The translations under genes and the position numbers were made by a program. A stretch of 13,583 bases of DNA from Patescibacteria group bacterium (GTDB lineage Bacteria; Patescibacteriota; Minisyncoccia; CAIUEV01; JAHKAQ01). Every line of letters begins with the position of its first letter. The stretch's first letter is position 1. Location of the stretch: positions 1 through 13,583 of the forward strand of contig JAHKAQ010000066.1 in NCBI GenBank assembly GCA_018825765.1. The letters run 5' to 3'. Shown piece by piece: positions 1 through 7,563 of the stretch. The notes below the pieces were generated by a model. That model made no database searches, had not been told where the DNA came from, and worked only from the letters and a program-made list of their open reading frames with translations.

Positions 1-12
1 TAAACCCAAAAA

Positions 13-1164
13 ATGGAAATTATCTGTTTAAAAGAATACTTAAAACAAGCCCTCTTTATCCTAAGTAGGATAAGTTCTAAAAATACCACCCTGCCAGTTT
101 TGTCAAGCGTATATTTTAAGGCTGATAAAAGCCTTTTAACACTTAAAGCCACTAATTTAGAAATTGGCGTGTCTGTGGATGTAAGAGGATCAATTCTTAA
201 AAAAGGGAATGTCGCGGTTTCAGGTCAAATCCTGACCAATGCTATTGAGGGAATTGATGAGAAAAAAATAACCATTAAGAAAAAAGGACAGGGAATCCAA
301 ATTAAGACCAAAAAATGCAATACTCAAATAAAGGGAATCGAAACCACAGATTTCCCTCTCATTCCCCAAGTTAAAACCGGCTTATTCTTAAAAATAAAAG
401 CCAGTTTACTGGCTCAAGCTTTTAGTCAGGTGGTCTCATCCATGGCTATTTCTAATATGCGCCCGGATCTGGCCGGTGTTTTTATTAAAAAAACAGGCAA
501 AACTGTTAAGTTTGTAGCTACTGATGGTTTTCGCTTAAGTGAAAAAACAGTTTTCCAAACAGGGGTAAGGGATAGTAAAAAAGAGGAAAATGAAAATAAA
601 GATCAGGATAAAACAAATTCCATTATTGTTCCGGGTAAAACAGCCCAGGAAATCGTAAGAATTTTCAATAAAAAAAATGAAATCGCTGAATTGTTGGTAG
701 AAGAGAGTCAGATGGCCGTTAAAAGCGCCAATATTTACCTGGTATCAAGGGTTGTGGATGGAAATTATCCTGACTATACCCAAATTATCCCCAAAGAATA
801 CAAAACTCGAATAATTTTAAACAAAAACGAACTTTTAAACGCCTCGAAACTGGCCGCTTTGTTTTCAGACAGCGAATCAAGTGATATTTTTTTTGAAGCC
901 TCTCCTGAAAAGAAAAGCGTTAAAATATCCGCTCAATCTAAAAACACCGGTCAGGTTTCCAAGGAAATTAAAGCTAAAATTCAAGGGAATAAGGTGAAGG
1001 TTGTTTTGAATCACCGCTATCTTATTGATGGTGTGAACAATATTAACCGTGACGATCTTGAAATCTCAATCAATCAGGCTAGTTTGCCCATACTAATAAA
1101 AGGTTTTAATAAAAAACAGACCCAGGACTATCTTTATCTTATCTCTCCAATAAAACAACAATAA
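13..1164 (+). CDS. dnaN: DNA polymerase III subunit beta (sliding clamp)
   Basis: This gene encodes the ring-shaped processivity clamp that tethers the replicative polymerase and many repair proteins to DNA. The 383-residue product has family hallmarks: RPDLAGV at 150-156, FVATDGFRLSEK at 167-178, YPDYTQIIPK at 252-261, and a C-terminal YLYLISPI at 373-380, which corresponds to the hydrophobic peptide-binding pocket. Length is slightly above the usual 365-380 because of a Lys/Glu/Asp/Asn-rich insertion at about 184-202. The ATG at 13 starts the conserved N-terminus and has only 12 visible upstream bases (A-rich, no Shine-Dalgarno), so any dnaA or origin upstream is outside the window. The gene is visibly more A-rich than the block that begins at 1508. 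The DUF721 gene follows after 10 bases, suggesting co-transcription. Identification is secure. Confidence 0.97.
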   Translation: MEIICLKEYLKQALFILSRISSKNTTLPVLSSVYFKADKSLLTLKATNLEIGVSVDVRGSILKKGNVAVSGQILTNAIEGIDEKKITIKKKGQGIQIKTKKCNTQIKGIETTDFPLIPQVKTGLFLKIKASLLAQAFSQVVSSMAISNMRPDLAGVFIKKTGKTVKFVATDGFRLSEKTVFQTGVRDSKKEENENKDQDKTNSIIVPGKTAQEIVRIFNKKNEIAELLVEESQMAVKSANIYLVSRVVDGNYPDYTQIIPKEYKTRIILNKNELLNASKLAALFSDSESSDIFFEASPEKKSVKISAQSKNTGQVSKEIKAKIQGNKVKVVLNHRYLIDGVNNINRDDLEISINQASLPILIKGFNKKQTQDYLYLISPIKQQ

Positions 1165-1174
1165 AAATAAAATC

Positions 1175-1471
1175 ATGTTCGGCATTAAAAAAGAGCTTCA
1201 GAAAATAGTCAATGCCAAAGGTATTCAAGACCAGCTAAACGCTTATTTAGTTTGTAAAAATGCGAAAAATATAGTAATGGAAATTTGTGGCCGCTATCCT
1301 CATAAGCCAAAAATAAAAAAATACCTAAAACATACCCAGACCCTGGAAATTGAATTGCCGCACATCGTTGTTGGGCAAACAATAAGAGTAAGACAGGAAG
1401 AAATTATAGAAAAAATAAATCAAAAAATGAAAGGCGAGTATTTAAAAAAAATTCGTTACAAAATAAGATAG
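1175..1471 (+). CDS. DUF721 / DciA-like small protein
   Basis: This is a 98-residue basic protein resembling the DUF721 family, whose characterised member DciA loads the replicative helicase DnaB in bacteria lacking DnaC or DnaI. The supporting stretch is the C-terminal half (about 55-98): a short beta segment TLEIELPHIVVGQTIRVR, then the helix RQEEIIEKINQKMKG and a closing KKIRYKIR. This matches the family layout of strand, 'LRxxxxEIIxxIN' helix and 'IRFKI' end. It lies 10 bases after dnaN on the same strand, as expected for a replication gene. No Shine-Dalgarno motif precedes the ATG; the leader is just A-rich. The protein is short, so the helicase-loader role is an inference from family and position. 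A generic nucleic-acid-binding role is the alternative. Confidence 0.7.
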   Translation: MFGIKKELQKIVNAKGIQDQLNAYLVCKNAKNIVMEICGRYPHKPKIKKYLKHTQTLEIELPHIVVGQTIRVRQEEIIEKINQKMKGEYLKKIRYKIR

Positions 1472-1493
1472 AAAAATTATCGCGCCGCTCCGT

Positions 1494-1537
1494 CTCCACT
1501 GGGAGGGTTATTGTTCTCCACTGGGAGGGTTATTGTT
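1494..1537. repeat. Perfect 22-base tandem duplication at the 3' end of the PBP gene
   Basis: Positions 1494-1515 and 1516-1537 are identical 22-base units placed head to tail. A degenerate third start follows at 1538. Because 22 is not a multiple of three, the second unit shifts the frame of the minus-strand PBP gene and creates its stop at 1508-1510. Removing one unit on paper would let the frame run on to a TAA a few codons later, ending in SGDGAAR instead of SGEQ. The duplication therefore defines the present C-terminus. Confidence 0.9.
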
Positions 1538-3913
1538 CTCAACTGGTGGTTCAATGACCGGTTCTGTGTTGGGCGCGACCGGTTCTTCTGTGTCTGTGGT
1601 GTCATTGTCTTCATCCTCCTCGTCGTTGTCCTCATCGCCCCCTTCCTTGCCCTTACAGCCCTTTTTGTCCGGCGGCGTGTCTTTGACGCCCTCTCTATCT
1701 GCCCAGCCGAGCACTGCTTTTTCCCAGTTTTTAAACTGAGGATCCAGGGAAGGATTGTCCGGATAGGCTCCGCGTGGATTGTCTTTGTTTACGTAATATA
1801 AGATTGTGTGACTTTTTTGAAAGGTTCGCTCTTCTGTGTATTTTTTTGAACAATTTTCAGTGGCTTCATATCCTGATTTTTTGTCGATCTTAAGCGTTAT
1901 TTTATCTTCCAGATAGCCTCCAACCATCGGCTTTCGTATCTCCTCGGTTTTAGGCGCTACAAACTCGCTGTATTTATTTTCAGCGAAACGGCTCATAAAC
2001 GCCCCCCAAATGGGCGCCGCCACGGTTATTCCCGCCGCCCCGGCCCTCATTGGGGAATTATCATTATTTCCTACCCACACGCCAACCGCCAGGCCCGGCG
2101 TGTAGCCAACGGTCCACGCGTCCCGGTATTCTTGCGTGGTTCCTGTTTTTGCCGCCACCTTCTTCCCTGAAACATAGAGGGGGCTGTGAGCCCCAAAAAC
2201 CGGAGCCCTGGCTGAATTATCCGAGAGACAGTAATTTATTTGGCGCGCCACTTGAGCGGCTAATACTCTTTTCCCCGGTCCGGCCCCGTTTTCTTTTATA
2301 ATTCTCCCTTGGGAGTTTTCTATTTTTAAAACCGAACGTTTTTCATTTTTAATTCCATCGGTCGCGAAAACCGAAAAAGCGCTCACTTCTTCAAGCAGGG
2401 TTACTTCTCCGCCCCCCAAAACCAGAGCAAGGCCATAGCGGCTTCGATTTTTTAGGGTAGTAACCCCCATCGCCTCGGCCAAATCTATTGTATCGTCAAT
2501 TCCGGCCAAATAAAGCGTTTTTACCGCCGGAATATTTAATGACATCGCCAGGGCTTCCTTCATGCTCACCGGGCCGGTAAATTTTCCATTATAGTTTTGT
2601 GGTTTATAATCCTTTACTCCATCGCCGACAAAGGTTGTGGGCACGTCATACAAGATTGTCTCCGGAACATATCCCTTGGTAAAAGCAGCCGCGTAAGCAA
2701 AGGGCTTAAAAGAGGATCCTGGCTGTCTTTCTCTTATCGCCACATTTACATTGCCGTCGTTTTCCTTGTCAAAGTAGTCTTTAGAGCCTACCATGGCCAG
2801 GATTTCTCCATTTTGCGGATCAACAGCCACTAATGCCGCGTTGCCCGCGTTAAAACTTTTAGTATTTCTCTCAACATTGTTTTTTATAATTTCCTCCGCC
2901 GCCTCCTGCATTTTCCAGTCAAGCGCGGTGTAAATTTTAAGTCCGCCGCTTTCAATAAATTCCTCCCCAAACTCATCTACCAATTGCTGTTTTATATACA
3001 TTACAAAATGCGGAGCGCGAATATTGGAAGAAAAAGGCTGCACCTTATCAAAAGTGTCGGTTCCTATTGCCTCCACTGCCTGGTCATGTGAAACATAATT
3101 CAGGTCCTCCATTCTTTTCAGGATCCACTCCTTTCTTTTCTGGAGTTCTTCCGTGTGGGTTCCGTAAGGCGAATAATAGGTTGGAGCCTTAGGCAGTGCC
3201 GCCAAAAAAGCGTTTTCGTCCAGTGTAAGCTGTCCTGCTCCTTTGGCAAAGTATGTTTGGGCCGCCGCCTCAATTCCATAGGCGTTGCTCCCATAAGGGA
3301 TTTCATTCAAATACATCTCCAGAATCTCGTCCTTTGAAAATCTTCTCTCGAGCTCTATCGAGAGAATCGCTTCTTTTATTTTTCGAGCGTAAGTTTTTTC
3401 CGAAGATAATATCGAGTTCTTGATGAACTGTTGAGTGATGGTTGAGGCCCCCTGCGCCTTGCTGGCGTGTCGAATATCAGCCAATACCGCCCTTGAGATT
3501 GCCCGAAAGTCCAACCCGTGATGCGAATAAAACTGATCGTCTTCAGCCACGATTGTCGCGTCTTTTATGTATTTAGGCATATCATCAAAAGCAATCACCG
3601 TTCTGCGCTCCTCTCCATGAATTTCATATAATAAAACCTGCCCGGTGCGGTCAAAGATTTTCGTGGACTCGGCCACTTTTCTTTCCGAAACCTTGCCCGG
3701 TTTTGGCAGGTCCTTGGAATAATATAAAAAGATTCCCGCCGCTCCTATAATTCCCAAAAAAACCGCCAAGACTCCAAGTTGTAGCGTCTTTTTCATGATA
3801 TTTTTTCTGCCCGCGGATGTTTTTAAGGCGCTTTTAAACCTGACAAGCCGCCCTTTCCATCCTCCAAGCAGGTTTAATTCCCGCCTTGAAACGTTTTTAT
3901 AGGCTTGTTTCAT
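1508..3913 (-). CDS. Class A penicillin-binding protein (PBP1A-type transglycosylase/transpeptidase)
   Basis: This is a bifunctional peptidoglycan synthase. Numbered from the ATG at 3913 (801 residues), it has a basic cytoplasmic N-terminus and one membrane anchor at about 43-65. A GT51 glycosyltransferase domain follows, with catalytic EDDQFYSHHG at 124-133, GASTITQQF at 155-163 and the RRFSKDEILEMYLNEIPYG region at about 190-208. The transpeptidase has all three motifs: SSFK (400-403, nucleophile Ser400), SLN (458-460) and KTGT (589-592). After the domain comes an extension of about 100 residues with two cysteines (688, 753), then a strongly acidic Asp/Glu/Thr/Pro tail at about 758-801. The ATG was chosen over an in-frame TTG at 3931; neither has a Shine-Dalgarno motif. 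It is the last gene of the ATP-grasp cluster, 12-30 bases after the preceding stop, so it is probably co-transcribed. The C-terminus is altered by a tandem duplication. No convincing terminator is seen in the 36 bases before the convergent DUF721-like gene. Confidence 0.93.
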   Translation of the reverse strand: MKQAYKNVSRRELNLLGGWKGRLVRFKSALKTSAGRKNIMKKTLQLGVLAVFLGIIGAAGIFLYYSKDLPKPGKVSERKVAESTKIFDRTGQVLLYEIHGEERRTVIAFDDMPKYIKDATIVAEDDQFYSHHGLDFRAISRAVLADIRHASKAQGASTITQQFIKNSILSSEKTYARKIKEAILSIELERRFSKDEILEMYLNEIPYGSNAYGIEAAAQTYFAKGAGQLTLDENAFLAALPKAPTYYSPYGTHTEELQKRKEWILKRMEDLNYVSHDQAVEAIGTDTFDKVQPFSSNIRAPHFVMYIKQQLVDEFGEEFIESGGLKIYTALDWKMQEAAEEIIKNNVERNTKSFNAGNAALVAVDPQNGEILAMVGSKDYFDKENDGNVNVAIRERQPGSSFKPFAYAAAFTKGYVPETILYDVPTTFVGDGVKDYKPQNYNGKFTGPVSMKEALAMSLNIPAVKTLYLAGIDDTIDLAEAMGVTTLKNRSRYGLALVLGGGEVTLLEEVSAFSVFATDGIKNEKRSVLKIENSQGRIIKENGAGPGKRVLAAQVARQINYCLSDNSARAPVFGAHSPLYVSGKKVAAKTGTTQEYRDAWTVGYTPGLAVGVWVGNNDNSPMRAGAAGITVAAPIWGAFMSRFAENKYSEFVAPKTEEIRKPMVGGYLEDKITLKIDKKSGYEATENCSKKYTEERTFQKSHTILYYVNKDNPRGAYPDNPSLDPQFKNWEKAVLGWADREGVKDTPPDKKGCKGKEGGDEDNDEEDEDNDTTDTEEPVAPNTEPVIEPPVENNNPPSGEQ

Positions 3914-3943
3914 GGCTTTAAAATATTTCAATTATAAAGACTA

Positions 3944-5416
3944 TCAGACGGGCTTCTGTATCTCCAAAGCATCATAAACCGCCCTTATTATGTTTCTACC
4001 AAAATCATTTAATTCTCTTCCCATATTTTGACTAATTTTGCCCAAACACACAACCCTCATAATTCGTAACGGTCCGTCGTCCATAATTTCCCTCCCCTTG
4101 CAAGGCACGCCGTCGACCAACAAGAACTCCGTTTCAGTTTTCAGATGTCGCAGTTTAAATCCCGGCCGCTTGAATTTTAACCTTCCCTTTTCAAGCTCAA
4201 AAACCCCGGAATTTATTCCATTTTTTAAAACACACGGTTTAAACGGCGCCGAGATAAAAAAATGAGCCCCCTGCTTTGGTTCCCCATAGGCGCGGTTTAG
4301 TTTTTCAATATCCGCTCTCTTTAGCTCCAGGTCAAAACCTGTCTCTTCCGTGTTGTCCCCGCTCCTGTTCCGCAGAATAAATTCCAAAAGATGAAGTATA
4401 ATCAAGGGCAATTCCCCGCGTCTTTGCTGGATCAGAGTCGATATGGGGTAGGTTCCGAGCAGGCGGGGGTTCATTTCAACCGCCCAAGCCTGGCCGGTTT
4501 TTTCGTCAACTAAAAAATCAACGCCAAAAATTCCTCGATACCTATGCTTTTTAAGATAATTTCCTATTTTTTCCACTGTTTCTCTCATTTGTTTTATGGT
4601 TGCCCGTGGAATGTTCCGGGCCTCCCACCAGTCATGGCCGCAAAATACGCCATTTCCTTTTGCTTCCGGGTGAAGCTCTTTGACATCTATCAGCTGTAAT
4701 TGGGGGTAAAGCTGCAAGGCCCATTTCCCGGCCACACAGCCGGTTATGCTGGGAGAATAGCCCTTGATAAAGCGGGAAGCCACCACCTGATCCTTTGTTC
4801 CAAGCCCCAGGTCTTGTTTGAATTTTTTTAACGTCCGCTTAAAGTCTTTTTCACTGTGGATAAAACCAGTGCCGCCGCCGCCGCCGCCAATCGATCCCTG
4901 CATCACAAAAGCGCCCTTAAATTTAGCTTTCAGTTTCTGGTAATTTAGTTCGCCAAACGTCATTACATCCCCCTGTATCTGCTCCAGGCCTATTTTTTCG
5001 GCCATTCTTCTGAAAAAAACCTTATTTTCCAGCTTCATTCTTAGATTATAGGGGTTCGCCGCCACTATCCAGCCGTGTTTTTTTGCCAGCGCTTCTATTT
5101 TTGAGCTGCTTTTATACAAGACCAATACTGGTTTTCGTCCGGCGGCGTGTTTTTTTATAAAATCCCTTGCCGCCTTGTTTTCTAGAAGCGTGGTCGGGTT
5201 TCTTCTTCCTTTAGGCTTCTCCCCTAAGTGTTCCTCAAGACAAAAAATCCCAACCCCTTCTTGTCTCATAGTTTCAATTTCCCCGGAATAATTTAAACAG
5301 ACAATAGCGAAATCCGAAAAGCAATCCTCCAGGCCTATGCGCCCAAAAGCCTGCACCGAAACACCAAAAACGCAGTAACCCGGTCCCCGGGACAATTTTA
5401 TTTGTTTGTTTTTCAT
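3944..5416 (-). CDS. ATP-grasp domain protein of unknown substrate
   Basis: This 490-residue protein carries an ATP-grasp fold, the ATP-dependent carboxylate-amine/thiol ligase superfamily. Visible parts are an N-terminal pre-grasp region (1-120), a lysine-bearing segment FVMQGS at 170-175 followed by the glycine-rich loop GGGGGGTG at 177-184, and the metal/ATP-binding core GIFGVDFLVDEK at 295-306 with AVEMNPRLLGTYP at 312-324. Asp300, Glu314 and Asn316 fit the catalytic positions of the superfamily. The C-terminal third (about 350-490) is not recognised and may be a separate domain. It is distinct from the neighbouring alpha-L-glutamate-ligase-like protein and shares no obvious motif order beyond the fold. 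It begins 4 bases after that gene and ends 12-30 bases before the PBP, so it is translationally linked to both. A peptide- or amino-acid-ligating role in envelope assembly is inferred from context only. No membrane segment or signal peptide is seen, so it should be cytoplasmic. Confidence 0.75.
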   Translation of the reverse strand: MKNKQIKLSRGPGYCVFGVSVQAFGRIGLEDCFSDFAIVCLNYSGEIETMRQEGVGIFCLEEHLGEKPKGRRNPTTLLENKAARDFIKKHAAGRKPVLVLYKSSSKIEALAKKHGWIVAANPYNLRMKLENKVFFRRMAEKIGLEQIQGDVMTFGELNYQKLKAKFKGAFVMQGSIGGGGGGTGFIHSEKDFKRTLKKFKQDLGLGTKDQVVASRFIKGYSPSITGCVAGKWALQLYPQLQLIDVKELHPEAKGNGVFCGHDWWEARNIPRATIKQMRETVEKIGNYLKKHRYRGIFGVDFLVDEKTGQAWAVEMNPRLLGTYPISTLIQQRRGELPLIILHLLEFILRNRSGDNTEETGFDLELKRADIEKLNRAYGEPKQGAHFFISAPFKPCVLKNGINSGVFELEKGRLKFKRPGFKLRHLKTETEFLLVDGVPCKGREIMDDGPLRIMRVVCLGKISQNMGRELNDFGRNIIRAVYDALEIQKPV

Positions 5417-5420
5417 TAAT

Positions 5421-6857
5421 TTAAAGCTTTTTCAGGCTGTTTATTCTTCCTGGATTTACGATAAAGTTTTTTAAATCTTTTCGGCCGATGATAATTTTTC
5501 GTTTTAACCCGCTTCTTTTCGCCACTGTGGCCTTGCTTAAAAAAGTAACGTCTCCCAGGGTTATTTTGACTTTAATTTTAGGGCGGATTGTCCTTCCGTG
5601 CGCTGATAGCACCGAAACCACGTCAGCCAGCAGCGGAAACCTGTCCATATACTCGGTTTTTATTCCTTTTATGATTTCACTCGCTCTGTCGTTGTGGGGG
5701 TTTATGTATCTTTCGTCTTCAAACTCCCCTACAATATCCTCATAGCCTATTTTTTTTACCAAATCAGAATCAATGGAAGTGGAGAAAGCGCCCGTGTCTA
5801 TTTTTGCTCTGGCTTTCGTGAAGGCGCTGGTCTTAGGATTGATCACGGTGATTGTTTCATAAATTCCCAGTATTTTTTTCCCGGTCATATCCTCCACGTC
5901 TTCCTCAATTTCTCCTCCAAAAAGATCTTGCCCAACCCGCACTCCCTTTTTTATGCTTTTTATTTTCAAGCCCTCTACCTTTTCCAGTCTTGATTTAAGC
6001 GGGGCCAGGTTTGCCACCTGTATTCCAAGCCCGGGCCTGGCGTTAAGCTCGGCTATCACCGGTCCCTGATCCCGGTCAATCATAATATCCACGCCCAGAT
6101 ACCCAATGCCCGTAAGCTGTTGCGCTTTTACTGACATTTGCAGTATTTCTTTCCAGTGCGGGATTGTTATGCCTGATAGCGCCAGTCGCGATCCAGGCAG
6201 ACTGTCAATCAAATACTCCCTTTGCGTGGTAAGATTTTTTGTAATAGAAGAAGTTGTTATCCCGCTGGCCAAATCAATTCCCGTGCTAATTCCTCCCAGG
6301 TGTAGGTTCGCCCGCCCGCCGGACTGCTCGGTTGGCAATCTTAGCATAGCCATCACCGGCACGTTATTAAACACTATTACTCGGATATCCGGAATTCCTC
6401 GGAAGCTATAAGGTTTTAAAAGCTTGAGAATCTTTATTCTTTCTTCAAAAAAGGCCACGTCTTTCACTCCGGCCAGTGAATAATTTCCTTCAAGAATGGT
6501 GATAATATGATTTTTTAAATCCTGGATGCTTACTTCTTCCCGGGTAGCCTTGACCCAGTTGCCGTTTTTCTTTTTTCCATAAACCACCATAATCCCTTCA
6601 CCACCCAGGCCTTTATTTGGCTTTAAAACAAAAGAATTAGGCAGTTTTTCCCACGCGAAAGCCTCCAGCTCTTCCAGGCTTTTAATTTTACCCAACAATT
6701 TAGGCACTCCAATTCCGTTTTTTCTTAAAATTCGTTTTGTAAGCAGTTTGTTGTCCGCTATCCGTTTCGCCTCCCGTTTGTTGTAGGGCCTTACAAAATC
6801 CAAATTTCGGGAGTTCATTCCCAAAAGTTTTCTACTTTTTCGAAGGTATCTCAACAT
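5421..6857 (-). CDS. Alpha-L-glutamate ligase-like ATP-grasp protein fused to a retropepsin-like (RimB/Zn_protease family) domain
   Basis: This is a two-domain fusion of 478 residues. Residues 1-290 match the RimK-related 'alpha-L-glutamate ligase-like' family. They show LLGMNSRN at 11-18, DNKLLTKRIL at 35-44, FVLKPNKGLGGEGI at 76-89, GGRANLHLGGISTGID at 180-195, and the core YLGVDIMIDRDQGPVIAELN at 253-272 followed by ARPG. Residues 330-478 match the family once called putative ATP-dependent zinc protease (RimB-like), now seen as retropepsin-like aspartic proteases. The domain has KARAKIDTGAFSTSID at 348-363, with Asp354 as the presumed catalytic residue, and a closing IIIGRKDL...FIVNPG at about 455-470. 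In gammaproteobacteria these are usually separate adjacent genes; here they form one chain. The start at 6857 overlaps the 7-TM gene by 26 bases and gives the N-terminus expected for the family. The substrate is unknown, and zinc or ATP dependence of the protease should not be assumed. Confidence 0.88.
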   Translation of the reverse strand: MLRYLRKSRKLLGMNSRNLDFVRPYNKREAKRIADNKLLTKRILRKNGIGVPKLLGKIKSLEELEAFAWEKLPNSFVLKPNKGLGGEGIMVVYGKKKNGNWVKATREEVSIQDLKNHIITILEGNYSLAGVKDVAFFEERIKILKLLKPYSFRGIPDIRVIVFNNVPVMAMLRLPTEQSGGRANLHLGGISTGIDLASGITTSSITKNLTTQREYLIDSLPGSRLALSGITIPHWKEILQMSVKAQQLTGIGYLGVDIMIDRDQGPVIAELNARPGLGIQVANLAPLKSRLEKVEGLKIKSIKKGVRVGQDLFGGEIEEDVEDMTGKKILGIYETITVINPKTSAFTKARAKIDTGAFSTSIDSDLVKKIGYEDIVGEFEDERYINPHNDRASEIIKGIKTEYMDRFPLLADVVSVLSAHGRTIRPKIKVKITLGDVTFLSKATVAKRSGLKRKIIIGRKDLKNFIVNPGRINSLKKL

Positions 6858-7491
6858 TTTTTATAACATCCTTAAATCGATAATATTCAGAAAATCTTAA
6901 CCCGGTCCATTTTCCCAGAGCAAAGTTAGCCAGAACGATTACCAGAATTAACCAGGGGTAAGATAAAAGCAGGCTCTGTAAAAACGAAATACTTACCACA
7001 AGGTAAGCGATCACCGAAAGCGCGAGTGTTTCCAAAGATAAAAAAATAGCAGTTTTAAAGCCTTTTTCAATTTGGATCACGATAAATTTTTCCATTATTG
7101 TGATCATAATAAGCAGTGGAAAAATTAACACCGCCGCCAGCCCTGTTCTTTTAAAAAACCCTCCAGCCGCCAGTAATAAGAAAATCGTGACAGAAACAAC
7201 TGAAAGCATAATCGCCACCCTGGGCAGATAAAGCAACCTAAAACGTTTCAATATCAGCCGGGTCAGAGTTCCAATCAAAAGAATCACGATAAATAAAAAA
7301 ATTCCATACTTTAACCCCGTGGAAATAAAAGCCAGGGCTATTATTGAAGGCGTATACACTCCAAAAGACTTCATTCCTATAATCTGGCGGGCCGCCGCCA
7401 TCACGGTTACCACCAAAGGAAACATGAGCATAAGCTGAATGGTCTCCAATGGCACGCCTTGACGAATTACAAACTCAATAAAACTGCTCAT
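6832..7491 (-). CDS. Seven-TM protein related to the membrane half of the 7TM-transglutaminase family
   Basis: This 219-residue protein is almost entirely hydrophobic, with about seven predicted membrane segments (roughly 16-36, 44-58, 60-80, 92-110, 116-133, 146-167, 174-193). The stretch from LETIQLMLMFPLVVTVMAAA through QIIGMKSFGVYTPSIIALAF (15-54), and the closing WTGLRFSEYYRFKD at 195-208, resemble the C-terminal membrane module of proteins annotated 'inactive transglutaminase fused to 7 transmembrane helices'. The transglutaminase-like part is absent: the chain begins directly with the membrane module. Its stop lies 26 bases inside the glutamate-ligase-like gene, so the two are translationally coupled. 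The family is known to neighbour exactly that ligase and a retropepsin-like protease. Its job may be to anchor or position the ligase at the membrane, or to move a substrate; that is inference. The ATG at 7491 is the first in-frame start and has no Shine-Dalgarno motif. Confidence 0.8.
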   Translation of the reverse strand: MSSFIEFVIRQGVPLETIQLMLMFPLVVTVMAAARQIIGMKSFGVYTPSIIALAFISTGLKYGIFLFIVILLIGTLTRLILKRFRLLYLPRVAIMLSVVSVTIFLLLAAGGFFKRTGLAAVLIFPLLIMITIMEKFIVIQIEKGFKTAIFLSLETLALSVIAYLVVSISFLQSLLLSYPWLILVIVLANFALGKWTGLRFSEYYRFKDVIKNVEIPSKK

Positions 7492-7533
7492 ATGTCTTGT
7501 TAAATATTTAAGAACTCATTAACTCACATAAAG

Positions 7534-7563
7534 CTTATAACCTTCGCCTAAAAAAAACAAGAA
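7534..7563 (-). promoter_or_regulatory. Possible promoter for the 7-TM/ATP-grasp/PBP cluster
   Basis: On the minus strand the 87-base gap between ruvC and the 7-TM gene contains TATAAG (7534-7539) as a -10-like element. An imperfect -35 may be TTCTTG (7558-7563, spacer 18) or TTGTTT (7555-7560, spacer 15). A T-tract lies between them. The match is weak and the region is AT-rich, so it may be chance. Read-through from ruvC is the alternative. Confidence 0.25.

Noticed and set aside
1472..1507. Bidirectional terminator between the DUF721-like gene and the PBP gene.
   Set aside because: The 36 bases have a short T-run but no convincing inverted repeat with a flanking T-tract on either strand.
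1511..1801. Plus-strand open frame opposite the PBP C-terminus.
   Set aside because: It lies antisense to a clear PBP gene, has no recognisable domain, and is a by-product of the acidic, biased tail codons.
4875..4895. Run of GCC repeats as a possible microsatellite.
   Set aside because: It encodes the glycine-rich ATP-binding loop of the ATP-grasp protein, a functional element with variable length in the family.
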